Assembly: GCF_000372805.1 (NCBI RefSeq)
Contig: NZ_KB889872.1
Coordinates: 1 to 64,000 of the forward strand
Source of the DNA: Marinobacter gelidimuriae
GTDB taxonomy: Bacteria; Pseudomonadota; Gammaproteobacteria; Pseudomonadales; Oleiphilaceae
DNA: 64,000 nt
Direction: 5' to 3'
Of this stretch, positions 1 to 9,302 are shown piece after piece (the stretch's first letter is position 1; the number at the start of each line of letters is the position of its first letter). The notes under the pieces were generated by a model. It worked only from the letters and a program-made list of their open reading frames with translations, did no database searches and had not been told where the DNA came from. The position numbers and the translations under genes are program-made.

Positions 1-27
1 AACCATGCCTATCCGGTTCGTTGCCAA
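1..27 (+). repeat. Left terminal inverted repeat of the IS1595-type element
   Basis: Perfect 27-bp inverted copy of 1044-1070. It starts at the first base of the window. Confidence 0.92.
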
Positions 28-49
28 AGTGAGAAATCGATGCTAATTT

Positions 50-1042
50 ATGCCGATGGACCAGCGCGGCTTCCCGACTTCGATCCCGGAATTTCAGCGG
101 GCGTTTCCCGATGACGCAGCTTGCGCGCGCTACCTTGAACACCTTCGCTGGCCGGATGGGTTCGCCTGCCCGAGGTGCGGCGCCGTCGACGCGCCCTACC
201 GTTTCTCCAAGCGCCAAACCGTTGTTTTGCGCTGCCGGCATTGCCAATCCAATATCTCGCTTACCGCTGGGACGGCCATGCACGGCAGTCGCATGGCCTT
301 GTCGACTTGGTTCTGGGGTGCCTACCTGATGACGACGCAGACGCCGGGGATGTCGGCCGTGCAGTTCCAGCGTCAGCTTGGGCTGTCGCGCTATGAGACC
401 GCCTTTCAGATCTTGCACAAATTGCGCGCCAGCATGATCCGCCCCGACCGCGACACCGTTGGAACCGAGTGGCCAGTCGAGGTTGACGAGACTTTGGTCG
501 GCGGTCGCACCCGCGGCGAAGGACGCGGAATCCACCACAAAGCCTTGGTGGCAGGGGCAATCGAGGTCCGCCAGCGGTCGATGGACACGGCCGGGCGAAA
601 GCACCGAAACACGCACTACGCTGGCAGATTGCGGCTGAGTGTCGTGGCTGACCGGGAAGGCGCGACGCTGACGAGGTTCGTGCAGGAGAACGTCGTGGTG
701 AAAGCGGTGGTGCGCACGGACGGATGGGGCGGGTACGGAAATCTGGCGAGCTTGGGCTACGCCCATGAGGCGATAACGCTCAATGGCGATGGCACCAAAA
801 CTGACGCCCACCTTCCTGCGATCCATATCGCATTCTCCAATCTCAAGACCTGGTTGATGGGCACTCACCATGGCGTCAGTAAGCAGCATCTACAAGCGTA
901 TCTCAACGAGTTCACGTTCCGTTTCAACCGGCGTTTCTACCCAATGACGGCCTTCAACTCCATCCTCGGCCTGGCTTCTCATACCGAAGCACCAACCTAC
1001 GATTCGCTTTATCACGGTTCGTGGATTCACCCAGGAGCATAA
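50..1042 (+). CDS. IS1595-family (ISXO2-like) transposase
   Basis: 330 aa. It catalyses movement of the surrounding IS. The N-terminal third has a zinc ribbon with CxxC pairs (CPRCG near residue 40 and CRHC near residue 62), followed by the SLTAGTAMHGSRM segment typical of ISXO2 transposases. The catalytic core shows EVDETLVGG (first Asp), a TDGWGGYG motif (second Asp), then FSNLKTWLMG (Asn) and YLNEFTFRFNRR at the C-terminus, the order expected for the DDE-like fold of IS1595 enzymes. It fills almost the whole element. The start at ATG 50 has only a weak upstream Shine-Dalgarno signal, as is common for transposases. No frameshift or internal stop is present. Confidence 0.92.
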   Translation: MPMDQRGFPTSIPEFQRAFPDDAACARYLEHLRWPDGFACPRCGAVDAPYRFSKRQTVVLRCRHCQSNISLTAGTAMHGSRMALSTWFWGAYLMTTQTPGMSAVQFQRQLGLSRYETAFQILHKLRASMIRPDRDTVGTEWPVEVDETLVGGRTRGEGRGIHHKALVAGAIEVRQRSMDTAGRKHRNTHYAGRLRLSVVADREGATLTRFVQENVVVKAVVRTDGWGGYGNLASLGYAHEAITLNGDGTKTDAHLPAIHIAFSNLKTWLMGTHHGVSKQHLQAYLNEFTFRFNRRFYPMTAFNSILGLASHTEAPTYDSLYHGSWIHPGA

Positions 1043-1043
1043 A

Positions 1044-1070
1044 TTGGCAACGAACCGGATAGGCATGGTT
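1044..1070 (-). repeat. Right terminal inverted repeat of the IS1595-type element
   Basis: Perfect 27-bp inverted copy of 1-27. It begins one base after the transposase stop codon. Confidence 0.92.
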
Positions 1071-1106
1071 CAAACCTAATGGCATCATGGGCAAAGGGGC
1101 AGCGGC

Positions 1107-2054
1107 ATGAAGATCAAGATTTTATGGGCCTTGCTGACTTTGGTGATTGCGGGGCTGATTGCGGTGCCTTGGATTGTCTCTTACTTTTATATTTTCATTT
1201 TTACCGAAATTCTTATTCTAGGCTTGTTCGCAGTCAGTTTTAATCTGATTTTTGGCTATACAGGAATGCTGAGTTTCGGGCATGCGGCCTTCTTCGGTAT
1301 CGGCTCCTACGCTATGGCACTGATGCTAATACATCTGGAGTGGCCGTTCGTTGTCAGCCTACTGGTATCCATGGGTGCCTCCGCGCTATTGGCCTTGATC
1401 ATTGGTTTTTTCTGCGTTCGGCTGAATGAAGTGTATTTCGCCATGTTGACTCTGGCCTTTGGCATGATGGTTTTTGCTATTGCATACCAATGGCGCTCAG
1501 TCACCAATGGCAGTGACGGGCTAGCGGGCTTTTCCCTGGGCTCATTCGGGCTCGGGCTTGATCTGACTCTGGCGAATCCAGCTGTCTACTATCACGTGGT
1601 GCTAGCCATTGTTGTTATTGCCTCGGCGGTGCTATATCTGATTTGTCGTAGTTCATTCGGCATGATTCTGAGAGCTATTCGCCAGAATCATGAGCGGGTG
1701 TCATTTGCCGGCCTGAATGTGCGCACTTATCGGTTGGTGGCTTTTGTGATTGCAGGCTCTTTTGCTGGCTTGGCAGGTGGTCTAATGGCTCCGTTCCTTC
1801 GAGTTGCGAGCCCTGAACTGCTGCATTGGTCGATGTCTGCAGAGCCGATACTAATGGCTATCCTGGGTGGCACAGGCTACTTCTTAGGACCGTTCGTTGG
1901 CTCGGCGGTGTTTGTACTGCTGGAAACCTGGATAACCAGCTTTACCGAGTCCTGGATGCTTGTTCTCGGTATTATTCTCGCCCTGATGGTCATTTTCTTC
2001 CGCAAGGGCTTACTGGGTACCGTCCTTGACTGGTGGATGGAGATAAAGAAATGA
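1107..2054 (+). CDS. livM: Branched-chain amino-acid ABC transporter permease LivM
   Basis: 315 aa, inner-membrane permease of the high-affinity leucine/isoleucine/valine importer. The sequence is a run of hydrophobic helices and carries the family motif GYTGMLSFGHAAFFGIGSY near residue 50 and the cytoplasmic RAIRQNHERVSFAGLNV loop that docks on the ATPase. Length and ending are normal. An AGGGG-type ribosome site stands just before ATG 1107. It overlaps livG by an ATGA junction, so translation is probably coupled. The partner permease LivH and the periplasmic binding protein are not in the window; livH would be expected directly upstream, where the IS now lies. The ligand could be another amino acid or amide, since the family is broad. 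Confidence 0.9.
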   Translation: MKIKILWALLTLVIAGLIAVPWIVSYFYIFIFTEILILGLFAVSFNLIFGYTGMLSFGHAAFFGIGSYAMALMLIHLEWPFVVSLLVSMGASALLALIIGFFCVRLNEVYFAMLTLAFGMMVFAIAYQWRSVTNGSDGLAGFSLGSFGLGLDLTLANPAVYYHVVLAIVVIASAVLYLICRSSFGMILRAIRQNHERVSFAGLNVRTYRLVAFVIAGSFAGLAGGLMAPFLRVASPELLHWSMSAEPILMAILGGTGYFLGPFVGSAVFVLLETWITSFTESWMLVLGIILALMVIFFRKGLLGTVLDWWMEIKK

Positions 2055-2839
2055 TTAATCCAATTCTCACCATATCGAACCTTACCAAACGTTTTGGTGG
2101 AAACGCTGCGGTTTCGAGCATCAATCTGGACGTCATGCGGAAGGAGACCATGGCTATCATTGGCCCCAACGGCGCGGGCAAGACAACGTTTTACAACATG
2201 GTTTCTGGCCGGATGCAGCCCTCTGAGGGCAATATCACGCTTGATGGTAAAGACATCACTGGCCTGCCACCCCATAAAATTAGCAGATTGGGAATTTCAC
2301 GTTCTTTCCAGATCAACAACATTTTTCCTGAGATGACGGTCCAAGAAAACGTTGAAGTGGTGTTGTCGGCTTTTCATGGCCACAGTCGCAAGCTGTTTAA
2401 TATTGCGTCTCGAAACACCGGTATTCAGCAGGAAGCGGTAGAGCTCCTCAAGCGCCTGGGTGTCGATAGCCTCAAGGATCAACGTGCCGAGGTCATCAGT
2501 TATGGCGACAAGCGTCTGTTAGAAATAGCGATGGTTCTGGCGACGCGTCCAAAATTGGTTCTGCTGGACGAGCCAACGGCAGGAATGACGCCGGAGGAAA
2601 CCCGACGAACCACAAGACTGATCAAAAGTCTGGCAGACAGTGGTGACTATACGTTCCTCATCACCGAGCATGATATGGATGTGGTCTTCGATTTAGCGGA
2701 TCGCATTCTCGTCATGCACCGTGGTGAAAAATTGTTTGCAGGCACTCCAGCGGAAGTGAAGAGCCATCCTGAGGTTCGGCGTGCCTACTTGGGTGAAGAC
2801 GAAGACGAAGACGAAGTGACCGAGGAGACCGGCGCATGA
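2051..2839 (+). CDS. livG: Branched-chain amino-acid ABC transporter ATPase LivG
   Basis: 262 aa cytoplasmic ATPase that powers the LivHM channel. Walker A is GPNGAGKTTF, the signature region reads ISYGDKRLLEIAM, and Walker B with the Asp-Glu pair is LVLLDEPTAGMTPEE, which is the LivG subtype. The ORF is open from 2033, but ATG 2051 is preferred because GGAG lies 8 bases upstream and it forms the ATGA overlap with livM. The C-terminus ends in a very acidic tail (EDEDEDEVTEE), longer than in most LivG proteins. It overlaps livF by four bases, so livM-livG-livF form one translationally coupled operon. Confidence 0.92.
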   Translation: MINPILTISNLTKRFGGNAAVSSINLDVMRKETMAIIGPNGAGKTTFYNMVSGRMQPSEGNITLDGKDITGLPPHKISRLGISRSFQINNIFPEMTVQENVEVVLSAFHGHSRKLFNIASRNTGIQQEAVELLKRLGVDSLKDQRAEVISYGDKRLLEIAMVLATRPKLVLLDEPTAGMTPEETRRTTRLIKSLADSGDYTFLITEHDMDVVFDLADRILVMHRGEKLFAGTPAEVKSHPEVRRAYLGEDEDEDEVTEETGA

Positions 2840-3540
2840 TTCTTGATGTTCGCAATATCCAGACGTTCTATGGCGAAAGCCAAGCGCTTCAGGGCGTTAC
2901 TCTTCAACTGGAAGAGGGTGAGACGGTTTGTCTACTCGGCCGGAACGGAGCCGGAAAGAGTACAACACTGAAAAGTATTATTGGTTTAACACCTCCGCGA
3001 TCTGGTGAGGTGATCTTTAACGGCAAGCGAATTCAGGGTTTGCCGCCGCACCGAATTGCCCGTTCAGGCATTGGTTATGTGCCGGAGGATCGCCGGATTT
3101 TTCCCAGCCTGAGCGTCCGGGACAACCTCGAAGTGGCCGCTTATCAGCGCAAGGGAAGTGCCGCCCGTTGGACAGTGGATAATATCCTCAAGAAATACGA
3201 AATGTTGGGAGAGCGAGAAGATCAAGACGGAGCTACTTTGTCTGGCGGACAGCAGCAAATGCTGGCAGTAGCTCGGTCGTTGATGACTCAGCCAAGGCTG
3301 CTGTTGCTGGATGAACCCAATGAGGGACTGGCCCCGGTTATTGTGCAGCAGATTGGGGAGTTGATTGACGATCTTAGTCAGACCACGACCATACTGTTCA
3401 CTGACCAGAGTGTTCGATTCGCACTGAAACATGCCCGGAAAGCCTACATTCTGGAAAAGGGGCAGGTTGTCCATCAGGCCACTAGTGACGAACTGCGAGC
3501 TGACCAGGCCACTCAGGAAAGGTTCTTGTCGGTCGCGTAA
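2836..3540 (+). CDS. livF: Branched-chain amino-acid ABC transporter ATPase LivF
   Basis: 234 aa, second ATPase of the Liv importer. It shows Walker A GRNGAGKSTT, ABC signature LSGGQQQMLAVARSL and Walker B LLLLDEPNEGLAP, the last being diagnostic for LivF. It starts in an ATGA overlap with livG and ends 32 bp before the TetR-type regulator gene. Length is normal. The Asn in DEPNEGLAP replaces the more usual Thr/Ser and is also common in homologues. Substrate assignment rests on family only. Confidence 0.92.
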   Translation: MILDVRNIQTFYGESQALQGVTLQLEEGETVCLLGRNGAGKSTTLKSIIGLTPPRSGEVIFNGKRIQGLPPHRIARSGIGYVPEDRRIFPSLSVRDNLEVAAYQRKGSAARWTVDNILKKYEMLGEREDQDGATLSGGQQQMLAVARSLMTQPRLLLLDEPNEGLAPVIVQQIGELIDDLSQTTTILFTDQSVRFALKHARKAYILEKGQVVHQATSDELRADQATQERFLSVA

Positions 3541-3572
3541 TCTGGATTGGAATAATCGCTGTAGGAGCGGAT

Positions 3573-4265
3573 ATGATTGAAAATTATGAAGCGTTTCGCG
3601 GCGAATTGAGCCTGTCGAAGGAGGATGTGATCCGTGATGTTTACCGTCAAAACAAAGACCGCATAAGCATTAAAAAGGAGGCAACTGCGGTCAAAAACCT
3701 GACACGGATTATTGAGTCAACCCTTCGACTGGCCAATTCCAAGGGTTTTCATGCGATGACATTGAGAGATTTGTGCGCCGATTCAGGGATGAGCATGGGC
3801 GGGCTATACGCCTACATTAGCAACAAAGCCGACCTGATTCATTTGATTCAAAGCCACGGTTTTATTATCACGCGCCGGACTCTTCTTCATTACACAAGCC
3901 AGGTCGAGGATATACGCGATCGATTGTTTGCCGCCATCAAGGCCCATCTATATCTGAGCGAACAAATGCGAGCCTGGTTCTACTTTTCCTACATGGAAGC
4001 AAAGAGTCTACCGGCTCCACAAAAGCGTGACGCTATTGCGATCGAACTTGAAATTGAAGAGATCTTTCTGGATTTGATTGAAGATGGCATCAAAAAAAAA
4101 ATATACGGCGCAAAAAACGCGCGTTTAGTTTCCCTAATGACAAAGGCCTTGTTGCAGGATTGGTATTTGAAGCGCCGAAAATATCGTGATCAAGGCGTTG
4201 GCGTCGACGACTACGCTGTATTTGTCCGGGATGTGATTGAAAGCTATTTGCTCTGGAAACGCTGA
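3573..4265 (+). CDS. TetR/AcrR-family transcriptional regulator
   Basis: 230 aa. A TetR-type helix-turn-helix spans about residues 62-86 (MTLRDLCADSGMSMGGLYAY), preceded by an unusually long N-terminal segment of about 40 residues. The rest is the helical ligand-binding and dimer domain with no recognisable specificity. A TAGGAG ribosome site precedes ATG 3573. It follows livF by 32 bp on the same strand, so it may be the last gene of the liv operon. It would then be a candidate local regulator of a transporter whose ligand may not be an ordinary branched-chain amino acid. Base composition is slightly more AT-rich than the core genes. Confidence 0.85.
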   Translation: MIENYEAFRGELSLSKEDVIRDVYRQNKDRISIKKEATAVKNLTRIIESTLRLANSKGFHAMTLRDLCADSGMSMGGLYAYISNKADLIHLIQSHGFIITRRTLLHYTSQVEDIRDRLFAAIKAHLYLSEQMRAWFYFSYMEAKSLPAPQKRDAIAIELEIEEIFLDLIEDGIKKKIYGAKNARLVSLMTKALLQDWYLKRRKYRDQGVGVDDYAVFVRDVIESYLLWKR

Positions 4266-4407
4266 GTCTTCCGCGTAAGCACGCTTACATCAACGGCAAA
4301 AAGACTCCCCAAAAACGCAAAGTTAACTGCGGCGCTTGTTCTTATCCAGCCATGCTGAAACAATCGCGGGAATAACTTTCTATCACCCCCTATCACTGTG
4401 GCTTACC

Positions 4408-4650
4408 ATGCAACTATTAATTCGTAATCTCGCCCGCACCACCACCGAACAGGAAATCCGCGAGCTGTTTGAGGCACACGGCACCGTAACCGAATGCACT
4501 CTGGTTCTGGATAAAGAAACCGGCAAATCAAAAGGGTTCGGTTTCGTGGAGATGCCCGATGCAAAACAGGCGAAACTGGCCAAGGCAAAGTTGCACGAGA
4601 CCCGTCTGGGCACCAACAAAATACGAGTAAAAACGGCTCAGGAAAAATAG
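4408..4650 (+). CDS. Small RRM-domain RNA-binding protein
   Basis: 80 aa if begun at ATG 4408; the open frame extends back to 4336 but homologous proteins begin as MxLLIRNL. It is a single RNA-recognition motif: RNP2 is LLIRNL at residues 3-8 and RNP1 is KGFGFVEM at residues 42-49, carrying the aromatic residues that stack on RNA. Proteins of this type are common in marine gammaproteobacteria and some are cold-inducible; the RNA target here is unknown. It stands alone between the TetR gene and a convergent oxidoreductase gene. No strong ribosome site is seen. Confidence 0.85.
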   Translation: MQLLIRNLARTTTEQEIRELFEAHGTVTECTLVLDKETGKSKGFGFVEMPDAKQAKLAKAKLHETRLGTNKIRVKTAQEK

Positions 4651-4687
4651 CAAGCCGGGGCTTTATGGCCAGAATTTTAAGACCCGG

Positions 4688-5686
4688 CTAATTCTTGAGA
4701 GCAGCCAGAATCTCAAACGAACGCAAGCGGTCTTGCTGGTTATAAAGATCGCAGGTGAAAAGAAGCTCATCCGCCTGGGTGTGCTGCAAAAGCGTTTGCA
4801 GTTTTTGTTTGATGGTGTCGCCACTGCCAATCATCGCCAGGCCCAGAAAATCTCGCACGGTTTGCTCTTCCTGGGGATGCCACAGGCCATCCATGCTCGC
4901 CACTGGCGGGCGCATCTTCAGGCTCTGGCCACGGATTAACGACAGTATGCGTTGATAGGTGGTGGTGGCCAACAACTCGGCTTGCTCATCGGTGTCGGCC
5001 GCAACCAAGGGCACACCCAGCATTACATAGGGCTTGTCCAACAATTCCGACGGCTGAAACTGGCTGCGGTATATGTCTATAGCCTGCATCATCATGCGCG
5101 GCGCAAAATGCGACGCAAAGGCGTAAGGCAAACCCTTCTTTGCCGCCAGTTGTGCGCTGAACAAGCTGGAACCCAACAACCAGATCGGCACGTTGCTGTC
5201 CACACCCGGCATAGCCACAACCTTTTGGCCTGGCTGGCGCGGCCCCAGAAATGCCTGCAGCTCTTCCACGTCCGCAGGAAAGTCATCCACACTTCCGCTC
5301 AGGTGTTTGCGCAAAGCGCGGGATGTGAGCGGGTCAGTGCCAGGCGCGCGGCCCAAACCCAGGTCAATACGGCCAGGGTAAAGCGCTTCCAACGTGCCGA
5401 ACTGTTCGGCGATCACGATGGGCGCGTGGTTTGGCAGCATCACACCCCCTGCTCCCACGCGCATTTTCTGCGTGCCCGCCGCCAGATAACCAATCACAAC
5501 CGCGGTGGCCGAGCTAACAATGGCATCCATATTGTGGTGTTCGGCCACCCAGTAACGGTTGAAGCCTAACTGTTCCACATGTTTGGCCAGCGCCAGTGAA
5601 CGATGTAAAGCCGGCGTTGCGCCTTCATCGTTGTCTTTTGTGGAGGCTAAATCCAATACTGAAAACGCCACTTCGTTTATGTTCAT
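4688..5686 (-). CDS. Luciferase-like flavin-dependent monooxygenase (YhbW/MsnO8 type)
   Basis: 332 aa. The sequence is a bacterial luciferase-like TIM barrel: AFSVLDLA start, the conserved YWVAEHHNM segment near residue 45, [20 protein letters not shown] near residue 80, and [12 protein letters not shown] near residue 110, all hallmarks of the single-component LLM subgroup represented by E. coli YhbW. It probably binds reduced FMN or F420-like flavin; the substrate is unknown. Full length, with no disruption. It converges with the RRM gene and has its own upstream region of 110 bp. Confidence 0.88.
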   Translation of the reverse strand: MNINEVAFSVLDLASTKDNDEGATPALHRSLALAKHVEQLGFNRYWVAEHHNMDAIVSSATAVVIGYLAAGTQKMRVGAGGVMLPNHAPIVIAEQFGTLEALYPGRIDLGLGRAPGTDPLTSRALRKHLSGSVDDFPADVEELQAFLGPRQPGQKVVAMPGVDSNVPIWLLGSSLFSAQLAAKKGLPYAFASHFAPRMMMQAIDIYRSQFQPSELLDKPYVMLGVPLVAADTDEQAELLATTTYQRILSLIRGQSLKMRPPVASMDGLWHPQEEQTVRDFLGLAMIGSGDTIKQKLQTLLQHTQADELLFTCDLYNQQDRLRSFEILAALKN

Positions 5687-5796
5687 TGCCAGTCACCCTT
5701 TCACTTTATGCTGTCGCGATTTGAATAGCTCGCGTAATAGTAGCTAGTTATGACGATAACACACCCGCACAGGCAATAAGACTTACAGACGGGACA

Positions 5797-6084
5797 CTAA
5801 GGAACGGCACGCTCGACTATGCACTCGTAGCCGCCCATTTCGAATTCACGGCAGATGAACGGGCGCTTCTGATAAATTGAGCAAGACATGGTGTGGCGGT
5901 CCAGCGCGGCGCACCAGCCGTCGTCCAGTCGGGCCATGGTGCGGCTGCCCCACTGGTCCGTTGCAATGAAGCGCTCTGGCACGCCGGTCTCTGTAATCAG
6001 CATGACTTCGAGGCGACAACAGCAAGCCTGACAGCTTGAGCAGCTGATGGTGCTGTCTGGCAGATTCTCGGCTTCAATCCTCAT
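5797..6084 (-). CDS. YkgJ-family cysteine cluster protein
   Basis: 95 aa from ATG 6084; the frame is open to 6135. It belongs to the YkgJ (zinc/iron-chelating) family: clustered cysteines at residues 15, 18, 21-23, 58, 68, 78 and 88, with the typical CSIYQKRPFICREF block. Function of the family is not established; metal binding is inferred from the cysteines. Its start forms an ATGA overlap with the last codons of the damaged tnsC frame. That overlap is probably accidental, since the tnsC homology ends around 6140. This gene may mark the chromosomal side of the truncated transposon. Confidence 0.75.
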   Translation of the reverse strand: MRIEAENLPDSTISCSSCQACCCRLEVMLITETGVPERFIATDQWGSRTMARLDDGWCAALDRHTMSCSIYQKRPFICREFEMGGYECIVERAVP

Positions 6085-7233
6085 TGGAATGGGCCATTGT
6101 ATTCTCCGCGAGCGTTGTGACTGAAGGTAAGCCACTGATCTGTTTTAAACACTAGGCCCGATTGCTGAACGGCATCCAGCATTTGTTCCTCGTTCGCCGC
6201 CTGGGAGTGCATAAAACGAAAATCGTCCGAGTCGAGAGTGTGCCACTCCTTTACTTTGATCGATTTGGTTTTTTGCTTTCTCTTCGCCGGTGGCGACTGC
6301 TCCAAAGACTGATACCAGTTCAGAATGATGGGCATCAGATCTTTAATCTGTAAGTCGGTGTGCTCTTCAAACGCTCTTTGGATCAGAGGTTCCAAAAAAT
6401 CGGACTCGTAGCCCATATCAACCAGCATGTTATGCAACCGGATTGCCTGGTCGTTACCTCCGTACTGCACCGATTTTCGGATCTGATCCTTACTGGATTC
6501 CAGCAGGTTACTGAGTTCCAAAATTTTCTTATCAATATCCGGAATTGTGAGATCAGAATAGCGGGCTATTTTGCTGGGATCGCCCGACCGCAGTGCTTCC
6601 ATCATGGGATGAATTGGTTTCAGCTCATCTTGATAGACCGCTGTCATGATGTTGGGCGTGATACGTTCCGTGCCCGTCACCACCGCTCGAATCTGGGATA
6701 GCACAAACAGCTTAATGACGACATCCATGATGCCCTGAGAAAGGTTGAACCACAGACCTCTCAGTTCATCGGAGATCTCCTCACTGGCTTTGGTCAACCA
6801 CTGGTATTTCCAGAGTTTGCTCGTGAACGCGCCCCATTCGGTGCGCAGCACGTTTTCTTCAGGAGCAGGCTTGCTCAGAGGTTCCCATAATATCGCGCTC
6901 GTACCCGTTCTGTATATGGGCCGAGAGGTCTCCGGTCGCCAGGTTTCTTCCTACATACCCCTGGCGTAGCATAATCGAGATTTTGGATTCCAGCTCGATA
7001 TGGCGTGCTAATGGCTGAAAGAAACCATCGAGTAGTTGGGAGATAATGTGAATTCTGGTTTCACCATCAAGGTAACTATCCGCCGGCCGGAGCTTTATGC
7101 TTCCTCTAAGCCCGACCTTTAGCTGTTTGCGCTCAAGGATGGGCGGCAACGCCTCAATCAATGGATTTCCCTGGTAGCCTGGAACCTCTGTCTTCCGGTA
7201 AACCGCACTCACCATTCCTGCGGGTAGTGTCAT
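6081..7233 (-). pseudogene. tnsC: tnsC pseudogene lacking the AAA+ ATPase core
   Basis: Two reading frames together resemble the two ends of Tn7 TnsC, the ATP-dependent regulator that links target selector and transposase. The 5' piece (7233-6859) matches the N-terminus (EALPP near the start, MLRQGYVGRNLATGDL, IQNGYER). The 3' piece (about 6880-6081) matches the C-terminal part (EWGAFTSKLW, LSQGIMDVVIKLFVL, VYQDELKPIHPMMEALRSG). The middle of roughly 190 residues, with Walker A and Walker B, is absent and the two parts are out of frame. The junction lies around 6870-6885. The last residues before 6081 are probably not transposon-derived. The gene starts in a four-base overlap with tnsB. Confidence 0.85.
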
Positions 7234-9302
7234 TCGTCGTCTCCAAACAGCTCGTCTATGAAGTCCGGGAAAGAGCCTTCATCCGGTTTTCCATGCAGGT
7301 AGGTTACCTCAGACTTCGGTTTGCTGTTGTCAGGCTGGCGTGCTTTTGTTTGCTCAGTTCTCTGAGCATCCCGCTCTTGCTTTCGATTATCGCGTATGCC
7401 CCTGACTGTCGCCGCTTTGGATTGTTTGAATACTGTGGGGCGTGAACGTTCAGCGTCTTTGATGGTTCGGCTGACCAGGTTTTCGAGGTCTCGCTTGCTT
7501 GTTGTTTCAGCAACCTTTGCGGTGCTGGCAGCTTGCCGTTGCTGCTCCTGACTGGCCCACAGCTCCCACATCGACTTGCCTCGATACTGGCGTGAACGAT
7601 CAGTCAGAGCGCACACCCAGTATTCTGAGCTGCCATCTTCAGGGAAAAGATAGATATGATCAGCAACTGCGGGATCATAGGCAGCACGCAGGTTAGTTAC
7701 CCTGCGCTCACCGTTGCGATGCAGCCAACCGGATGCCAACAGCTCTTTCGATGTGTAGTAAGCACCAAAACAGCTCACCCCCAGATCGGACAAATAGACT
7801 TTTTGCCTTGGCAATAAGGCAAGTCGTAGAGCGTCTTCAGATACATTTCTCAGTCGGCCGGTACGGTATTGTATGCCCCAGTTCCAAATGTTGAGCGGGG
7901 TTAATGCCATATCATTGGGCATATCCGCATCACGATCATATTTTGGCAGCACAGCGTACTGATTCCGGTGCAGAATGGAGGCGAGCATAATGCGCGTAAA
8001 GTCTTCCAGTGTCAGCGTTGCATCCAATCGATAATCCTTGCCTCCCTGCTTTCTGACTTTTGTGCCGGTCACAACGCCAGGAGCAAACGGTTTGAACTCG
8101 GCCTGCAGAGTGCGGAAGTAGCGCTCGACAATGCCTTTCGCATCGCCCCGGAAAGGTGGGGTGATTTCTATCCGGACACCGAAAGCTTTTTCCAGTGACT
8201 CTATCTGGTAGCCCAGCAATTCACCTCGATCCGCTAGGATCGCATCGGGTATCCCAACGGTGGGCCATTGCTCACTGGTAATTTCAAGACCATACCGACC
8301 ACACAGATCGGTCTTATCAGACATCGAGGTGACCAAAGCACCCATGGCCGTCACATAGGACGGATTTTCCAGCCCAACATAAAAGCCTGTTACCATCCGG
8401 CTGAAGACATCGACCACTACGTATAACGTGGGGCGGCCAATTACGTTGTGTCGATCGGCCGACAAGAGGTAGATGTCGGCAATTGTCGCGTCGATTTCAT
8501 ATCTTGATCCTGGGCCCAGTACGCCAGCCGTGGCGGTACCAATTAATGGGCGGACGTCCTTTTGGTAGGTTATTCTGTTGGTACGTAAACGAATCCGATC
8601 AGCTTTCTTGTACTCACGTTCATAGAAGTACCGGAGTTGAATCACCGTTGGGTAATCCTCTCGGTGCACATCTGGATTTGCCGCCTCAAACATATCCATG
8701 AATTTTCTGTGGGCATAGGGCAAGGCGCGCCCCTTATCATTGACGTAATGCCGATCAAGTACGATGCGGAACATTCCCTCAATAGACGAATCAACTGTAA
8801 TGCCAGTGCCTGGGGCCGTTTTTCGGGGCCGCCCCAGTTTCTTCTTGGAAGTTTTCTTCTGGTCTTTTCCACCGGACTTGCTGTAATCCGGTAACAGCGC
8901 GTTGGGTATTGCCCCCCGCTGCCAATATTGTCGAAGATTCTTGTAGAGGGTTTTTCGTGGCGTACCAGTTTCGTCACTACGGGCTTGCACCAACTGCCCC
9001 CTGCCGCTGCGATAATAAATCTCTTCGTCAGCCAGCAACGGCGCGATCAGTTCATTTCGTTCATCGCGGATTTTCTGGGCATTGGCCCCCTGCTGAACAG
9101 GAATAGTTGCGAGATAGGAAAAAGGATCGTCTAATTTCCGCAGGGACTCATCAAGTATCCACTGCTCAATTTGGTCTGTTGTGACAACTTCCGGAAAAGC
9201 TTTGGCTGAATCAATATTAATCCAAATGACAAAATTTCCAGACATCGTCAGTATCCGGTACCGCTCATCCCCCATCTGAATGACATCATTGATTCGCTGC
9301 AT
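7230..9302 (-). CDS. tnsB: Tn7-like transposase TnsB (DDE strand-transfer subunit)
   Basis: 690 aa, close to the 702 aa of Tn7 TnsB. It is a DDE/RNase H-fold recombinase that binds the transposon ends, cuts the 3' ends and joins them to target DNA. The catalytic triad can be placed as D271 (RYEIDATIADIY), D358 (PDAILADRGELLG) and E393 (FRGDAKGIVERYFRTL), nearly the same spacing as in Tn7. An N-terminal helix-turn-helix region and the Mu-type C-terminal beta barrel are present. The frame is uninterrupted, unlike both neighbours. It overlaps the end of tnsA by 17 bases and tnsC by four. Its likely binding sites are the GTTACCAACTTTATT repeats at 10156-10210 and 12618-12652. Confidence 0.92.
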   Translation of the reverse strand: MQRINDVIQMGDERYRILTMSGNFVIWINIDSAKAFPEVVTTDQIEQWILDESLRKLDDPFSYLATIPVQQGANAQKIRDERNELIAPLLADEEIYYRSGRGQLVQARSDETGTPRKTLYKNLRQYWQRGAIPNALLPDYSKSGGKDQKKTSKKKLGRPRKTAPGTGITVDSSIEGMFRIVLDRHYVNDKGRALPYAHRKFMDMFEAANPDVHREDYPTVIQLRYFYEREYKKADRIRLRTNRITYQKDVRPLIGTATAGVLGPGSRYEIDATIADIYLLSADRHNVIGRPTLYVVVDVFSRMVTGFYVGLENPSYVTAMGALVTSMSDKTDLCGRYGLEITSEQWPTVGIPDAILADRGELLGYQIESLEKAFGVRIEITPPFRGDAKGIVERYFRTLQAEFKPFAPGVVTGTKVRKQGGKDYRLDATLTLEDFTRIMLASILHRNQYAVLPKYDRDADMPNDMALTPLNIWNWGIQYRTGRLRNVSEDALRLALLPRQKVYLSDLGVSCFGAYYTSKELLASGWLHRNGERRVTNLRAAYDPAVADHIYLFPEDGSSEYWVCALTDRSRQYRGKSMWELWASQEQQRQAASTAKVAETTSKRDLENLVSRTIKDAERSRPTVFKQSKAATVRGIRDNRKQERDAQRTEQTKARQPDNSKPKSEVTYLHGKPDEGSFPDFIDELFGDDE

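Larger units (their letters stand above)
1..1070 (+). mobile_element. IS1595-family (ISXO2-like) insertion sequence
   Basis: A complete insertion sequence bounded by perfect 27-bp inverted repeats at 1-27 and 1044-1070 (outer bases AACCATGCCTATCC, inner end GTTCGTTGCCAA). It holds one transposase gene. The right end lies 36 bp before livM. An 8-bp target duplication, usual for this family, would be CAAACCTA at 1071-1078, but the left flank is outside the window, so this cannot be confirmed, nor can it be excluded that the left end starts slightly earlier. Intact ends and an uninterrupted transposase suggest a recent, possibly active copy. Confidence 0.9.

Noticed and set aside
1071-1078. Confirmed 8-bp target duplication of the IS
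   Set aside because: The left flank lies outside the window, so only the right copy can be proposed.
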